Positions 1-8,683 of a stretch of 64,000 nucleotides of DNA are shown here, piece by piece. Origin of the DNA: an uncultured Clostridia bacterium (lineage in GTDB: Bacteria; Bacillota; Clostridia; UMGS1883); contig CAKSFM010000001.1 of assembly GCA_934454525.1 (NCBI GenBank), positions 1 to 64,000 of the forward strand, given 5' to 3'. Every line of letters starts with the position of its first letter. The first letter of the stretch is position 1. The position numbers and the translations under genes were made by a program. Under the pieces are notes generated by a model, which had not been told where the DNA came from, searched no databases, and saw only the letters and a program-made list of their open reading frames with translations.

Positions 1-111
1 CCGAGCCTTTTTTAACGCAGAAATTCGCAAAAAAGATGTTTAGCAGGGCAATACTTCCTTATCGGGCTGTGGCTAACCTCTCCATGACCTTTTTTACATT
101 TCATATGATAA

Positions 112-1518
112 TTACATAGGATGTACTTTATTTTCTTTGTCCGCAAGCTCGGGATCAATCTTATACTTTTTGCCCTGGCGGTATTCAAAGAATTTTGTTG
201 CAACCTGACCGAACAAAGCATAGCTCAGAACATCCTCATCCTGCTCGATATATTCGCTGATTTCACTTCTGAATTTATCAAGCTCGTTTGGAATATTATC
301 AGCCGGTCTGCAGGTGATTCTCTTTTCATCACCGAGAATTTTCTTTGCAAATTCGGGTTTGATTTCAACCGGAGTTTTTCCGTATTCACCCTTGATGAGT
401 CCGCGGAACTCCTTCGTAACATTCTTATATCTTTCGCCGAGAACAACGTTGAACACTGCCTGTGTTCCGACAATCTGGCTTGACGGAGTTACCAGCGGCG
501 GATAGCCTGCGTCCTCACGCACACGCGGAACCTCGCGCAGAACCTCCTGGAATTTATCCTCAGCGCCAAGCTGCTTAAGCTGTGAAATAAGGTTTGAAAG
601 CATTCCGCCGGGAACCTGATACTTAAGTGTGTTAACGTCAACGGCGAGCGCCTTGGGATTGAGAGTTCCGTCTGCAATATATTTTTCACGCAGCGGACGG
701 AAATAATCCGCAATATCACTGAGTAAATTCAAATCATAGCCTGTGTCATACTCCGTGCCCTTGAATGCCGCAACCATTGATTCTGTTGCCGGCTGGGATG
801 TTCCCATAGCAAACGGAGACATTGCACAGTCAATTATGTCAACGCCTGCTTCAACAGCTTTCATATAAGTCATTGAAGCAAGACCGCTTGTATAATGCGT
901 GTGAAGCTCAATCGGGATTTTAACACTTTTCTTCATGCCCGAAACAAGCTCATATGCGTTATACGGCGTTAAAAGACCTGCCATATCCTTTATGCAGATG
1001 GAGCTTGCGCCCATCTCTTCAAGCTGCTTTGCAAGCTTGATAAAGGTTTCGTTTGTGTGAACGGGGCTGACAGTATACGAAATTGCCGCCTGAACGTGAC
1101 CTTTCTCCTTAATCGTTGCGGCAATCGCCGTTTTAAGATTGCGCACATCGTTGAGAGCGTCGAAAATTCTGATTATGTCAATACCGTTTGCGATTGACTT
1201 TTGAACAAAATATTCAACAACATCATCGCCGTAATGACGGTAGCCGAGAATATTCTGACCGCGGAACAGCATCTGCAGCGGAGTTTTCTTGGCTTTATCC
1301 TTGATTTTTCTGAGACGTTCCCACGGATCTTCCTTCAAAAAGCGCAGACAGCTGTCAAAAGTTGCGCCGCCCCATGCTTCAAGCGCATTATAGCCGACAT
1401 TATCAAGCATTTCAACCGCGCCGAGGATTTCGGGAGTTGTCATACGTGTTGCAATAAGCGACTGATGCGCGTCACGCAGAACGGTCTCGGTTATTTTAAC
1501 GGGTTTTTTATTAGCCAT
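112..1518 (-). CDS. oadA: oxaloacetate decarboxylase/pyruvate carboxylase-type carboxyltransferase (alpha, 5S-like) subunit
   Basis: A 468-residue biotin-dependent carboxyltransferase that moves CO2 between oxaloacetate (or pyruvate) and carboxybiotin. The N-terminus carries the family signature TVLRDAHQSLIATRM. A CIKDMAG segment holds the lysine that is carbamylated in this family, and the metal-binding HTH pair lies in IELHTHYTSG. The protein stops after the carboxyltransferase/PYC-OADA domain, with no C-terminal EAMKM biotinyl domain, so it resembles PycB or the transcarboxylase 5S subunit and must use the separate carrier at 2871-3260. It is the last gene of a five-gene minus-strand operon. 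The ATG follows AAGGT at good spacing. The family call is firm; the physiological direction of the reaction is inference. Confidence 0.93.
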   Translation of the reverse strand: MANKKPVKITETVLRDAHQSLIATRMTTPEILGAVEMLDNVGYNALEAWGGATFDSCLRFLKEDPWERLRKIKDKAKKTPLQMLFRGQNILGYRHYGDDVVEYFVQKSIANGIDIIRIFDALNDVRNLKTAIAATIKEKGHVQAAISYTVSPVHTNETFIKLAKQLEEMGASSICIKDMAGLLTPYNAYELVSGMKKSVKIPIELHTHYTSGLASMTYMKAVEAGVDIIDCAMSPFAMGTSQPATESMVAAFKGTEYDTGYDLNLLSDIADYFRPLREKYIADGTLNPKALAVDVNTLKYQVPGGMLSNLISQLKQLGAEDKFQEVLREVPRVREDAGYPPLVTPSSQIVGTQAVFNVVLGERYKNVTKEFRGLIKGEYGKTPVEIKPEFAKKILGDEKRITCRPADNIPNELDKFRSEISEYIEQDEDVLSYALFGQVATKFFEYRQGKKYKIDPELADKENKVHPM

Positions 1519-1602
1519 GGTAAATTACCTTTGCCTTTCTGCCCACCAACTGAAAAGTATCGTCCGCCTTACCGTGGGCTGATAAGGAGCGTACAAAATG
1601 TT

Positions 1603-2844
1603 TTACTTAAAGAGCGCCAGGAACACGCCTGCCGCAACGGCGCTGCCGATAACTCCGGCAACGTTCGGTCCCATTGCGTGCATAAGCAGGAAGTTTGACG
1701 GATTTTCTTTCTGACCGACAATCTGCGAAACACGCGCCGCCATAGGCACTGCGCTTACGCCTGCGCTGCCGATAAGGGGATTGATTTTTCCGCCCGATAC
1801 CTTGCACATAATTTTTCCGAAAAGAACGCCGCCCGCCGTGCTCACGGAGAATGCCGTAAGTCCGAGGCAGATAATAAGAATCGTTTTCGGCGTTATGAAC
1901 GTATCAGCTGTTGCAGTTGCGCCGACCGTCATTCCGAGGAATATCGTGATGATATTCATAAGCTCATTCTGAGCGGTTTTCGAGATTCTGTCAACAACGC
2001 CGCTTTCCTTGCAGAGGTTTCCGAGCATAAGCATACCAACGAGGGGAGCTGCGTCGGGAACGAGCAGAACAACAACGATTGTAACAATAATCGGGAACAG
2101 AATCTTTTCACGCTGAGTTACAGTGCGGAGCTGTTCCATTTTTATCATGCGCTCTTCCTTGGTTGTGAGCGCTTTCATAATAGGCGGCTGAATAATCGGA
2201 ACAAGCGCCATATACGAATATGCCGCAACGGCAATTGCGCTCAGAAGAGTTGGGGCAAGCGTTTTTGTAACATAGATTGCCGTCGGTCCGTCTGCGCCGC
2301 CGATGATACCGATTGAGGCAGCTTCCCTGAATATTGTAATAACATCTCCGTCAGCGCCGAAGCCGCCGATGCCGAACGCACCGAGCAGAATTGCGCCCAT
2401 GAACGTTATGAACACGCCGAGCTGTGCCGCAGCGCCCAAAAGGATGCTTTTGGGATTGGCGATAAGCGGCGCAAAGTCCGTCATACAGCCGATGCCGAGG
2501 AAAATAAGCGGCGGATATATACCGAGCTTAACTCCCAGATAAAGAATATCCAGCAAACCGCCCTCGTGCAGAACCTTTCCGTAGTCAATGTCTTTTCCGA
2601 GGAAAAGATCGGGGTGCATAACTCCGCCGAGCGGCAGATTTGCCAGAAGCATTCCGAAAGCAATCGGCAAAAGCAGCAGCGGCTCAAATTTTTTTACAAT
2701 TGCAAGGTACAGAAGCACACAGGCAATCACAATCATTAATACGGTTTTCCACCATGCAACATCGCCGCCGGCAATCATATTTGTAAGACCGGTATTGCCG
2801 ATGAATTTTGAAAAGCCGTTAAGCAGTTTCTCCAACAATTTCAA
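1603..2844 (-). CDS. oadB: sodium-translocating decarboxylase beta subunit (membrane pump)
   Basis: A 413-residue, very hydrophobic protein of the OadB/MmdB/GcdB family. It decarboxylates carboxybiotin in the membrane and couples this to Na+ export. Family hallmarks visible are the GGADGPTAIYVTKTLAP segment near the middle and the C-terminal stretch containing NPLIGSAGVSAVPMAARV and MHAMGPNVAGVIGSA. About ten to eleven membrane segments can be read. No ATG stands at the front: the reading frame opens with several TTG codons (2844, 2838, 2835) behind GGAGTGA. The second or third TTG has the better spacing, so the exact start is uncertain by two or three residues. It lies between the biotin carrier and the OadA-like subunit in one operon. 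Confidence 0.93.
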   Translation of the reverse strand: MKLLEKLLNGFSKFIGNTGLTNMIAGGDVAWWKTVLMIVIACVLLYLAIVKKFEPLLLLPIAFGMLLANLPLGGVMHPDLFLGKDIDYGKVLHEGGLLDILYLGVKLGIYPPLIFLGIGCMTDFAPLIANPKSILLGAAAQLGVFITFMGAILLGAFGIGGFGADGDVITIFREAASIGIIGGADGPTAIYVTKTLAPTLLSAIAVAAYSYMALVPIIQPPIMKALTTKEERMIKMEQLRTVTQREKILFPIIVTIVVVLLVPDAAPLVGMLMLGNLCKESGVVDRISKTAQNELMNIITIFLGMTVGATATADTFITPKTILIICLGLTAFSVSTAGGVLFGKIMCKVSGGKINPLIGSAGVSAVPMAARVSQIVGQKENPSNFLLMHAMGPNVAGVIGSAVAAGVFLALFK

Positions 2845-2870
2845 TCACTCCATTCTTAATATTAAAGATG

Positions 2871-3260
2871 TTAAGAAAGAGTAATCAAAACGTCACCTGT
2901 GTTTACGGCAGCGCCTTTTGTTGTCACAACCGTAACAGTTCCGTCGGACGGAGCCACGATTTCGTTTTCCATCTTCATTGCTTCAAGGATAATAAGAACA
3001 TCGCCGCTTTTTACAGCTGCACCGTTCTGAACCTTTATATCAAGAATGTTTCCGGGCATCGGAGCTTTTACGGGTGTTCCGCCTGCCGGAGCCGCAGCCT
3101 TGGGAGCTGCTTTGGGAGCTGCTGCTTTGGGAGCTGCTGCTTTGGGAGCTGCTGCCGGTGCCGGAGCAGGAGCTGCCGCCGGTGCGCTTACACCTGCGCC
3201 AACCTCTTCAACCTCAACCTCATATGAATTTCCGTTTACGTTAACAATAAATTTTCTCAT
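2871..3260 (-). CDS. biotin carboxyl carrier protein of the decarboxylase
   Basis: A 129-residue carrier (transcarboxylase 1.3S/MmdC type). Residues 1-20 form a short N-terminal strand (MRKFIVNVNGNSYEVEVEE). A long Ala/Pro/Lys linker of tandem APKAA units follows, and then a biotinyl domain with the canonical EAMKMEN motif, whose lysine carries biotin. The start at 3260 is chosen because AAGGAGG lies eight bases upstream; the frame is open further upstream but has no ribosome site. It is the only biotin carrier in the cluster, so it probably serves both carboxyltransferases encoded at 112-1518 and 3648-5111. Confidence 0.93.
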   Translation of the reverse strand: MRKFIVNVNGNSYEVEVEEVGAGVSAPAAAPAPAPAAAPKAAAPKAAAPKAAPKAAAPAGGTPVKAPMPGNILDIKVQNGAAVKSGDVLIILEAMKMENEIVAPSDGTVTVVTTKGAAVNTGDVLITLS

Positions 3261-3273
3261 GGAATTAACCTCC

Positions 3274-3633
3274 TTAAAATCTGTTTTCGAGAGTTTCGCG
3301 GCGGCCGGCATTATTCCATGCCGCACCCGATACCTTTTTATATGACCTGATTAGAAGTCCTGACGGACTTGTCTGCATTGCAGCCGCAACGGCAGCCGTG
3401 ATAACGGCAACAAGCTCGCTTTCATCGGCTGAGCTTTCTTCAGCCGCGGGAGCAGGAGCTGCCTCGGGCGCCGGCACCGGTTTTTCCGCTGCCGGAGCTT
3501 CCTCCTTACTGAAAAGCGCCATTGCTTTTATAACGAGCATGATTATAATAAGAACCGCAAATACAATGAGCAATCCCATAACTGTATATGCAAGACCTTC
3601 CAGAATCAGATCGCTTGCAGAAAATTCTTTCAT
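3274..3633 (-). CDS. OadG/MmdD-like delta (gamma) subunit of the sodium-pump decarboxylase
   Basis: A 119-residue small membrane-anchor subunit. Residues 10-40 form one transmembrane helix (GLAYTVMGLLIVFAVLIII). An Ala/Pro/Glu-rich linker and a conserved-looking C-terminal tail (residues 78-119, with AAVAAAMQTSP and an aromatic/basic segment) follow. In known systems this subunit holds the carboxyltransferase to the membrane beta subunit and helps assembly. It lies 13 bases upstream of the biotin carrier start and 14 bases downstream of the CoA-carboxyltransferase. Sequence in this family is poorly conserved, so the call rests on layout, length and position. Confidence 0.85.
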   Translation of the reverse strand: MKEFSASDLILEGLAYTVMGLLIVFAVLIIIMLVIKAMALFSKEEAPAAEKPVPAPEAAPAPAAEESSADESELVAVITAAVAAAMQTSPSGLLIRSYKKVSGAAWNNAGRRETLENRF

Positions 3634-3647
3634 TTAACATTCACCTC

Positions 3648-5111
3648 TCAAAGGGGCATATTGTCATGCTTTCGCGGCGAGCTTTCCGCCCTTTTGCCCG
3701 AAAGCATTTCAAATGCGCCGATTACGCGCTGCCTTGTTTCAGCCGGATCTATAACATCGTCAACATAGCCTGCTGCAGCGGCATTGTAAACAGACGCGTC
3801 CTTTTCGGCATATTCTGCGCAGAGTGCATCTCTGTTTTCGCCTTTTTTCAGTCTGTCGGCATAAAGCATGCCAACGCCTGCTTCCGGAGCAAGAGGAGCA
3901 ATCTGTGCTGACGGATATGCAAACACAATGTCTGCGCCGCCGCAGTTCATTATAACGCCGGCTGTTGTATATGATTTTCCGATAATAACATTTACTTTCG
4001 GAACGGTTGCTTCTGAGAAAGCATATGCCATGCGTGCGCTCTTGCGCGCAAGACCCCAGATTTCTTCATCGGCACTCACTATAAAGCCGTCCGTGTCGGT
4101 TATCGAAAGAACGGGGATATTAAAGCAGTCGCAGAATCTTACAAAGCGAGCTGCTTTTTCACACGTTCTGCCGTCAAGAACATTGCCGGTGCATGCCACA
4201 GCGCCGACTGCTGCGCCGTTCAGGCGGATAAATCCGGTAACAATTGCTTCGGCATATCCCTCCTGCATTTCGTAAAATGCTTTATCGTCCGCAATCTCGG
4301 CGATTACTGCGCGAACATCGGAAATTGAATCAATATCGCGGAGCTGTTCGCTTGTTCTGTTGAGGTTGTCACCCGTTTCAAACGCAAATGCGTCCGAAAG
4401 ATTATTGGACGGAAGATAAGTAAGAAGCAGTCTTGCCTTTTCGATGCACTGCATATCGTCAGCTCCGATAAGGTGCGCGCTTCCGTTTTCGTTTACGTTT
4501 GCTTTTGCACCTGCGTCAAGCTTTTTGCCGGTTGAAGCTTCAACAACCTCCGGACCGGTTACAAACAGTCTGCCGTTTTTCTCATTCATGATAACAAAAT
4601 CGCTCATGGACGCAAAAACCGCGCTGCCGCCGGCACAGTTTCCGAAAACAATGCTGATGTTCGGAACAACACCGCTTGCTTTTGCAGCTGCATTTATAAG
4701 CTCGCCTGCCGCCTGCTGTGCAAAAATACCTTCCTCAAGCCTTGCTCCGTTTGAATCGAGCATCCCGACAACCGGAGCACCCATTTTAAGCGCAAGGTCA
4801 AATATTTTTTTGATTTTTTTAACATTCATCTCACCGATTGCGCCGCCGAGAACGGTTACATCCTGCGAATAAACATAAACAAGTCTTCCGTCAGCCGTGC
4901 CATATCCCGTCACAACACCGTCGGAAGCCGTTTCGCGGTTTCTTGCCGATACAAACGTATCAAGTTCGATGAAGCTGCCCTCATCAAGGAAAGCCGCTAT
5001 TCTTTCCCTTGCGGTAAGGCTGCCGCCCTGCTGCTGTTTGCCGCCCTCTCCGCCGAGTGCGATTTTCGCCCTCTTTTCAAGAAGCGCGGACACCTTTTCC
5101 ATTGAATCCAT
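3648..5111 (-). CDS. mmdA: methylmalonyl-CoA decarboxylase/propionyl-CoA carboxylase-type carboxyltransferase (12S-like)
   Basis: A 487-residue acyl-CoA carboxyltransferase of the MmdA/PccB/transcarboxylase 12S family. Two crotonase-like halves are visible. The N-terminal half carries GGSLTARERIAAFLDEGSF and the oxyanion-loop stretch GNCAGGSAVFASMSDF. The C-terminal half carries DTDGFIVSADEE and the GKSYTTAGVIM region. It would take the carboxyl group from methylmalonyl-CoA (or malonyl-CoA) onto biotin. The start at 5111 is set by AGGAGG seven bases upstream; an in-frame ATG pair ten codons earlier has no such site. It is the first gene of the operon, behind the promoter at 5160-5187. The exact acyl-CoA substrate cannot be read from the sequence. 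Confidence 0.92.
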   Translation of the reverse strand: MDSMEKVSALLEKRAKIALGGEGGKQQQGGSLTARERIAAFLDEGSFIELDTFVSARNRETASDGVVTGYGTADGRLVYVYSQDVTVLGGAIGEMNVKKIKKIFDLALKMGAPVVGMLDSNGARLEEGIFAQQAAGELINAAAKASGVVPNISIVFGNCAGGSAVFASMSDFVIMNEKNGRLFVTGPEVVEASTGKKLDAGAKANVNENGSAHLIGADDMQCIEKARLLLTYLPSNNLSDAFAFETGDNLNRTSEQLRDIDSISDVRAVIAEIADDKAFYEMQEGYAEAIVTGFIRLNGAAVGAVACTGNVLDGRTCEKAARFVRFCDCFNIPVLSITDTDGFIVSADEEIWGLARKSARMAYAFSEATVPKVNVIIGKSYTTAGVIMNCGGADIVFAYPSAQIAPLAPEAGVGMLYADRLKKGENRDALCAEYAEKDASVYNAAAAGYVDDVIDPAETRQRVIGAFEMLSGKRAESSPRKHDNMPL

Positions 5112-5159
5112 ATCGTGTACCTCCTGCCTTGAATACATCAAAATTACCCATTATATACT

Positions 5160-5187
5160 ATTATACTATATATTGAAATAATTTCAA
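5160..5187 (-). promoter_or_regulatory. promoter of the decarboxylase operon
   Basis: On the minus strand TTGAAA (5182-5187) and TATAAT (5160-5165) are separated by 16 bases, about 50 bases upstream of the first gene. It lies just beyond the stop of the upstream gene (5198), so the decarboxylase operon has its own promoter. Confidence 0.7.
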
Positions 5188-5197
5188 TAGCTATAAA

Positions 5198-5551
5198 TTA
5201 TTTTTTTGAGTTTTTTGAACAGCACGGTTTGAAAAAATCAGGAATGAAAACCTCCGCCGCGCCGTTTTTTTCGGAAAAGCCGAGTGCAAGTAAAAAAGGC
5301 ACCAGCCGCGAAGCGCGGCAAATGCCCCTTTGAACATTTCGCAAATCAAGATAATTAAGCGCGCTGCGCACAAGCAGCTCGCTTACGTTATCCGAATCAT
5401 TTATTTCAAGAATTTCACCGTCGGCGGAAAAAACGCAGTATCCGCATTTTTTTTCGTTTTCCTGCGCCCATGCAATGCGCGTATTGTCATTTGCAGACGG
5501 ATAAACCGAGCGCATAACATCAATATTGTCAAACACGGTTACCTTTATCAC
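5198..5551 (-). CDS. small protein of unknown function, possibly GNAT-like
   Basis: A 117-residue protein that I do not recognise with certainty. It starts with GTG, seven bases behind a strong AAGGAGG, and overlaps the end of the pseudouridine synthase gene by 23 bases, so the two are translationally linked. The pattern of a strand ending in GEILEI, an amphipathic helix (SELLVRSALNYLDLR), and a late LGF followed by a strand is reminiscent of a short acetyltransferase-type (GNAT) fold. The usual acetyl-CoA-binding Q/RxxGxG/A loop is not visible, so catalysis is doubtful. The C-terminus carries a Cys-Cys pair. Confidence 0.7.
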   Translation of the reverse strand: MIKVTVFDNIDVMRSVYPSANDNTRIAWAQENEKKCGYCVFSADGEILEINDSDNVSELLVRSALNYLDLRNVQRGICRASRLVPFLLALGFSEKNGAAEVFIPDFFKPCCSKNSKK

Positions 5552-6269
5552 TTTTTTTCCTCCTTGTACCGCGCAGTTTATTCACCTCCGCGGCGGAAAG
5601 CGCTCTCCACTTTCCCTCCGGCAGATTTCCGAGTGTGAGTGAACCGACCGAAATCCGTTTCAGTCCGAACACTTCAGCACCGACTGCGTCAAGCATTCTG
5701 CGCACCTGACGGTTGCGCCCTTCATGAATGGTTATTTTGACTTCAAATCCATATTTCGCACTCTTAATATTTTCCGCTTTTGCCGGAGATGTTTTACCGT
5801 CATCAAGCTCCACACCGTTTCGGAGAACTGCGAGCTGCTGATCTGAAAGCGGCTTGTCAACGCGCGCAATATAAGCCTTGTTCACAGCATGGCTCGGATG
5901 CGCAACGGTATTCGCGAAATCGCCGTCGTTCGTCATTATCAGAAGTCCCGATGTGTCAAAATCGAGTCTGCCGACGGGGTAAATGCGCGCATTTATATCA
6001 CGCACAAGCTCCATAACCGTCGGGCGGTCAAACTCATCGCTCACCGTGGTCACATAATTTTTCGGCTTGTTGAGCATTATATAATATTTCTTCGCCTCGG
6101 CTCTGATAATATTTCCGTCCAGCTCAACCGCGTCGCGCTGAGGATCAACCGTGAATCCCATAAAATCTATGACATTTCCGTTCACGGAAATTCTTCCGTC
6201 GGCTATCAGCTTTTCAGCCGCTCTTCTTGATGCAACGCCGCATTCTGCTATATATTTCTGAAGTCGCAT
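5529..6269 (-). CDS. rluB: RluB/RsuA-family 23S/16S rRNA pseudouridine synthase
   Basis: A 246-residue protein that isomerises a uridine in ribosomal RNA to pseudouridine. An N-terminal S4 RNA-binding domain (residues 1-55, MRLQKYIAECGVASRRAAEKLI) is followed by the catalytic domain, with the GRLDFDTSGLL motif whose Asp103 is the expected nucleophile. Later motifs include ITIHEGRNRQVRRML, typical of the RsuA/RluB/RluE/RluF branch. The target position cannot be told apart from sequence alone; RluB is the usual assignment in Bacillota. It has its own promoter at 6290-6318. Confidence 0.93.
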   Translation of the reverse strand: MRLQKYIAECGVASRRAAEKLIADGRISVNGNVIDFMGFTVDPQRDAVELDGNIIRAEAKKYYIMLNKPKNYVTTVSDEFDRPTVMELVRDINARIYPVGRLDFDTSGLLIMTNDGDFANTVAHPSHAVNKAYIARVDKPLSDQQLAVLRNGVELDDGKTSPAKAENIKSAKYGFEVKITIHEGRNRQVRRMLDAVGAEVFGLKRISVGSLTLGNLPEGKWRALSAAEVNKLRGTRRKKSDKGNRV

Positions 6270-6289
6270 ATCAATACCCCATTTTCATC

Positions 6290-6318
6290 AATTTAACACG
6301 CTATAGCATTTTTGTCAA
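6290..6318 (-). promoter_or_regulatory. promoter of the rluB-like gene
   Basis: Minus-strand TTGACA (6313-6318) and TAAATT (6290-6295) are separated by 17 bases and lie about 20 bases upstream of the start codon, giving a very short leader. Confidence 0.7.
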
Positions 6319-6391
6319 TAATCCGACATTTTTTTCGAAAGATATTTGACAAAAATCAGAATATTTAACACATCATATGAGTGCTCCGCTC

Positions 6392-6670
6392 TTAGGCATA
6401 GTAGATTCGAACATATACGCCCTATGCTTGTTAAATTTCCGCACAACTGTCTTTTCGGGACTTGCAAGGCGCCAAGCCTTGCAAGTCCCGAAAAAACAGC
6501 TGTGTAAAAATTTTTCGGCGCATAGGGTCTGCGAGTTCAAAAAGAGCAAATTTTTTGCAAGAAAAGGCAAAAGCGCAGTTAATAGTTTATCTATTAACGA
6601 GCATTTTAACGCATTATTGCGACAAATTTGCCTTTTTGAACCGTATGGGGTTCGAGTCTGCTATGCCTTA
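6392..6670. repeat. foldback (MITE-like) element with 21-bp inverted ends
   Basis: The stretch has no gene but is almost wholly self-complementary. The outer inverted ends (6392-6412 and 6650-6670) match at 18 of 21 positions. Inside lies a perfect 19-bp stem (6452-6470 with 6476-6494, loop of five bases), extended by imperfect pairing of CACAACTGT with ACAGCTGTG and of CCTATG with CATAGG. A further inverted pair built on GTTCAAAAAG/CTTTTTGAAC starts near 6534 and 6633. Part of it recurs at 19746-19829. No open reading frame is supported, so it is a non-autonomous mobile or regulatory repeat. Its right end overlaps the last three codons and stop of ligA. Confidence 0.8.
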
Positions 6671-8631
6671 ACCATAGCGAGCAGCTCGCTCTCGCTTATA
6701 ACGCGGATGCCGAGCGCATTTGCTTTTTCAAGCTTGCTGCCTGCTTCCTCGCCTGCAAGAACATAATCCGTCTTTTTGCTGACTGAGGATGACACCTTTC
6801 CGCCGTGCTCTTTAATTATATTTCCTGCTTCGGCGCGCGAATACGACGGCAGTGTTCCCGTCAGGACAAAGGTTTTACCGGAGAAAACGCCCTCTTTTTT
6901 CTCTGTGTGACATTCGAAATTCACCCCGAAGCTGCGCAGTTTTTCCACAATATCAACATTCTGCGGTTCGGAAAAGAAGTGAATGATGCTGTCGGCAATT
7001 ATTCCGCCGACATCGGGAACTGCCGCGATTTCCTCGGCGGACGCTGCCATGAGCGCGTCAAGCGTACGGAAATGCAGCGCAAGCTGCGATGCGCATTTTG
7101 CGCCGACATGGCGGATTCCGAGTGCAAATATAAGGCGTTCAAGCTCATTATATCTTGATTTATCGATTGCCGAGATAAGATTATCGGCGCTTTTTTCTCC
7201 CATCTTGTCAAGCGGAATAAGTGCTTCACGCTCAAGCGCATACAAATCGGCAGAGGACGCAATAAGCTCGTTATCGAGCAGCTGATTGACAATTGCCGGA
7301 CCAAGTCCCTCTATATCCATTGCTGCGCGCGACGCAAAATGAATGATATTGCGCGAAAGCTGCGCCGGACATTCGCCGCCGGTGCAGCGATATGCTGCTT
7401 CACCCTCTTCACGGTAGACATCTCCGCCGCAGACAGGGCATTTTTCCGGCATATCGAAAATGACTTCGTTTCCGCTGCGTTTTTCCTTTACAACTGAAAT
7501 AACTTCGGGGATTATATCGCCTGCTTTCTGCACGATAACCGTGTCGCCGATCCTTATATCTTTTTCCCGGATATAATCAATATTGTGCAGCGTTGCGCGG
7601 GAAACGGTTGTTCCGGCAAGGCGAACACTGTCAAGCACGGCATTCGGAGTGAGCACACCCGTTCTGCCGACCTGAACGGTGATGTCACGCAGAACGGTTT
7701 CCTTTTGCTCCGGCGGATATTTATATGCTACCGCCCAGCGCGGACATTTGACAGTTTGTCCGAGTGCTTCGCGCTGCCGCAGAGAGTTAACCTTGATAAC
7801 TGCGCCGTCAATGTCAAAGTCAAGATTGCCGCGGTTTTCTCCGATGCGCACAACCTCCGAAAATGCATCCTCAATTGTTTTATACACCTCGCGGTCCGGC
7901 ACGGTTTTAAAGCCGAGATATGAAAGATAGTCAAGCGCTTCCTTGTGCGTTTCAAGCGTTTTTCCCTCAATTCTCTGAACATTGAACACAAATATATCAA
8001 GCCGGCGCTCTGCCGCAACAGAGCTGTCAAGCTGGCGCAGGCTGCCTGCCGCAGCGTTGCGCGGATTTTTAAAAGGCTTCTGTTCCCGTTCCTCACAAAG
8101 TTCATTCAAGCGCAGAAAGCTTGAGTGAGGCATATACACCTCGCCGCGCACCTCAAGATACGGAAGCTGCTCTTTAATTTTCAGCGGAATCGAGCGGATT
8201 GTTTTCAGATTTTCCGTAACATCTTCGCCTGTGATTCCGTCTCCGCGCGTTGAACCGCGGAAAAAATATCCGTTCCTGTATTCAAGCGACACACTGAGTC
8301 CGTCAATTTTAAGCTCCGTTACATATTCTGCCTTTTCTCCGAGCGCCGCTTCCGTTTTCCGACCGAAATCAACCACGCTTTCGCGGTCAAAAACGTCCGT
8401 CAGACTCTGCATCTGAACCTCATGCGTAACGGTTTCGAACCCCTCAAGAATTTTTCCGCCGATGCGCTGCGTCGGGGAATCGGGCGTTATAAGTTCGGGA
8501 TGCTCCGCCTCCATTTTTTTCAGCTCGTTCATCAGCCTATCATATTCAAAATCCGAAATCTCAGGCTCGTCCATCGTATAGTAAAGATTGCTGTGATAAT
8601 TAATCAAATCACGCAGTTCGTTAATGTTCAT
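6661..8631 (-). CDS. ligA: NAD-dependent DNA ligase
   Basis: A 656-residue LigA that seals nicks in DNA using NAD+. It has an N-terminal Ia domain (YYxxDEPEISDFEYDRL), a nucleotidyltransferase domain with the KIDG motif (Lys108 is the adenylated residue), an OB fold, a four-cysteine zinc finger (CPVCGG...CTGGECPAQ, about residues 395-420), a helix-hairpin-helix region and a C-terminal BRCT domain (about 580-656). Length is normal for the family. The ATG at 8631 is preferred because MNINELRDL matches the usual N-terminus and a GGGGTG site precedes it; the frame is open a further 45 codons. The 3' end lies inside the inverted end of the foldback element. Confidence 0.97.
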   Translation of the reverse strand: MNINELRDLINYHSNLYYTMDEPEISDFEYDRLMNELKKMEAEHPELITPDSPTQRIGGKILEGFETVTHEVQMQSLTDVFDRESVVDFGRKTEAALGEKAEYVTELKIDGLSVSLEYRNGYFFRGSTRGDGITGEDVTENLKTIRSIPLKIKEQLPYLEVRGEVYMPHSSFLRLNELCEEREQKPFKNPRNAAAGSLRQLDSSVAAERRLDIFVFNVQRIEGKTLETHKEALDYLSYLGFKTVPDREVYKTIEDAFSEVVRIGENRGNLDFDIDGAVIKVNSLRQREALGQTVKCPRWAVAYKYPPEQKETVLRDITVQVGRTGVLTPNAVLDSVRLAGTTVSRATLHNIDYIREKDIRIGDTVIVQKAGDIIPEVISVVKEKRSGNEVIFDMPEKCPVCGGDVYREEGEAAYRCTGGECPAQLSRNIIHFASRAAMDIEGLGPAIVNQLLDNELIASSADLYALEREALIPLDKMGEKSADNLISAIDKSRYNELERLIFALGIRHVGAKCASQLALHFRTLDALMAASAEEIAAVPDVGGIIADSIIHFFSEPQNVDIVEKLRSFGVNFECHTEKKEGVFSGKTFVLTGTLPSYSRAEAGNIIKEHGGKVSSSVSKKTDYVLAGEEAGSKLEKANALGIRVISESELLAMVKA

Positions 8632-8652
8632 AAACACACCCCTATAAAAAAT

Positions 8653-8683
8653 AAAGCAGCGGCAAAGCCGCTGCTTCAGACTG
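8653..8683. repeat. 31-bp direct repeat, copy 1 (terminator hairpin with T-run)
   Basis: An exact 31-base repeat of 8942-8972. It contains a hairpin (AAGCAGCGGC, loop of three, complementary arm). Read on the minus strand, this copy is followed by TATTTTTTAT, which makes it a complete Rho-independent terminator just ahead of ligA. Confidence 0.75.

Noticed and set aside
12..221. 69-residue minus-strand frame at the window start
   Set aside because: It overlaps the 3' end of the oadA-like gene in another frame, has no ribosome site and no recognisable domain. Bases 1-111 hold no supported gene.
3080..3180. Tandem GGGAGCTGC(TGC)TTT-type DNA repeats
   Set aside because: They encode the Ala-Pro-Lys linker of the biotin carrier, which is normal for this family.
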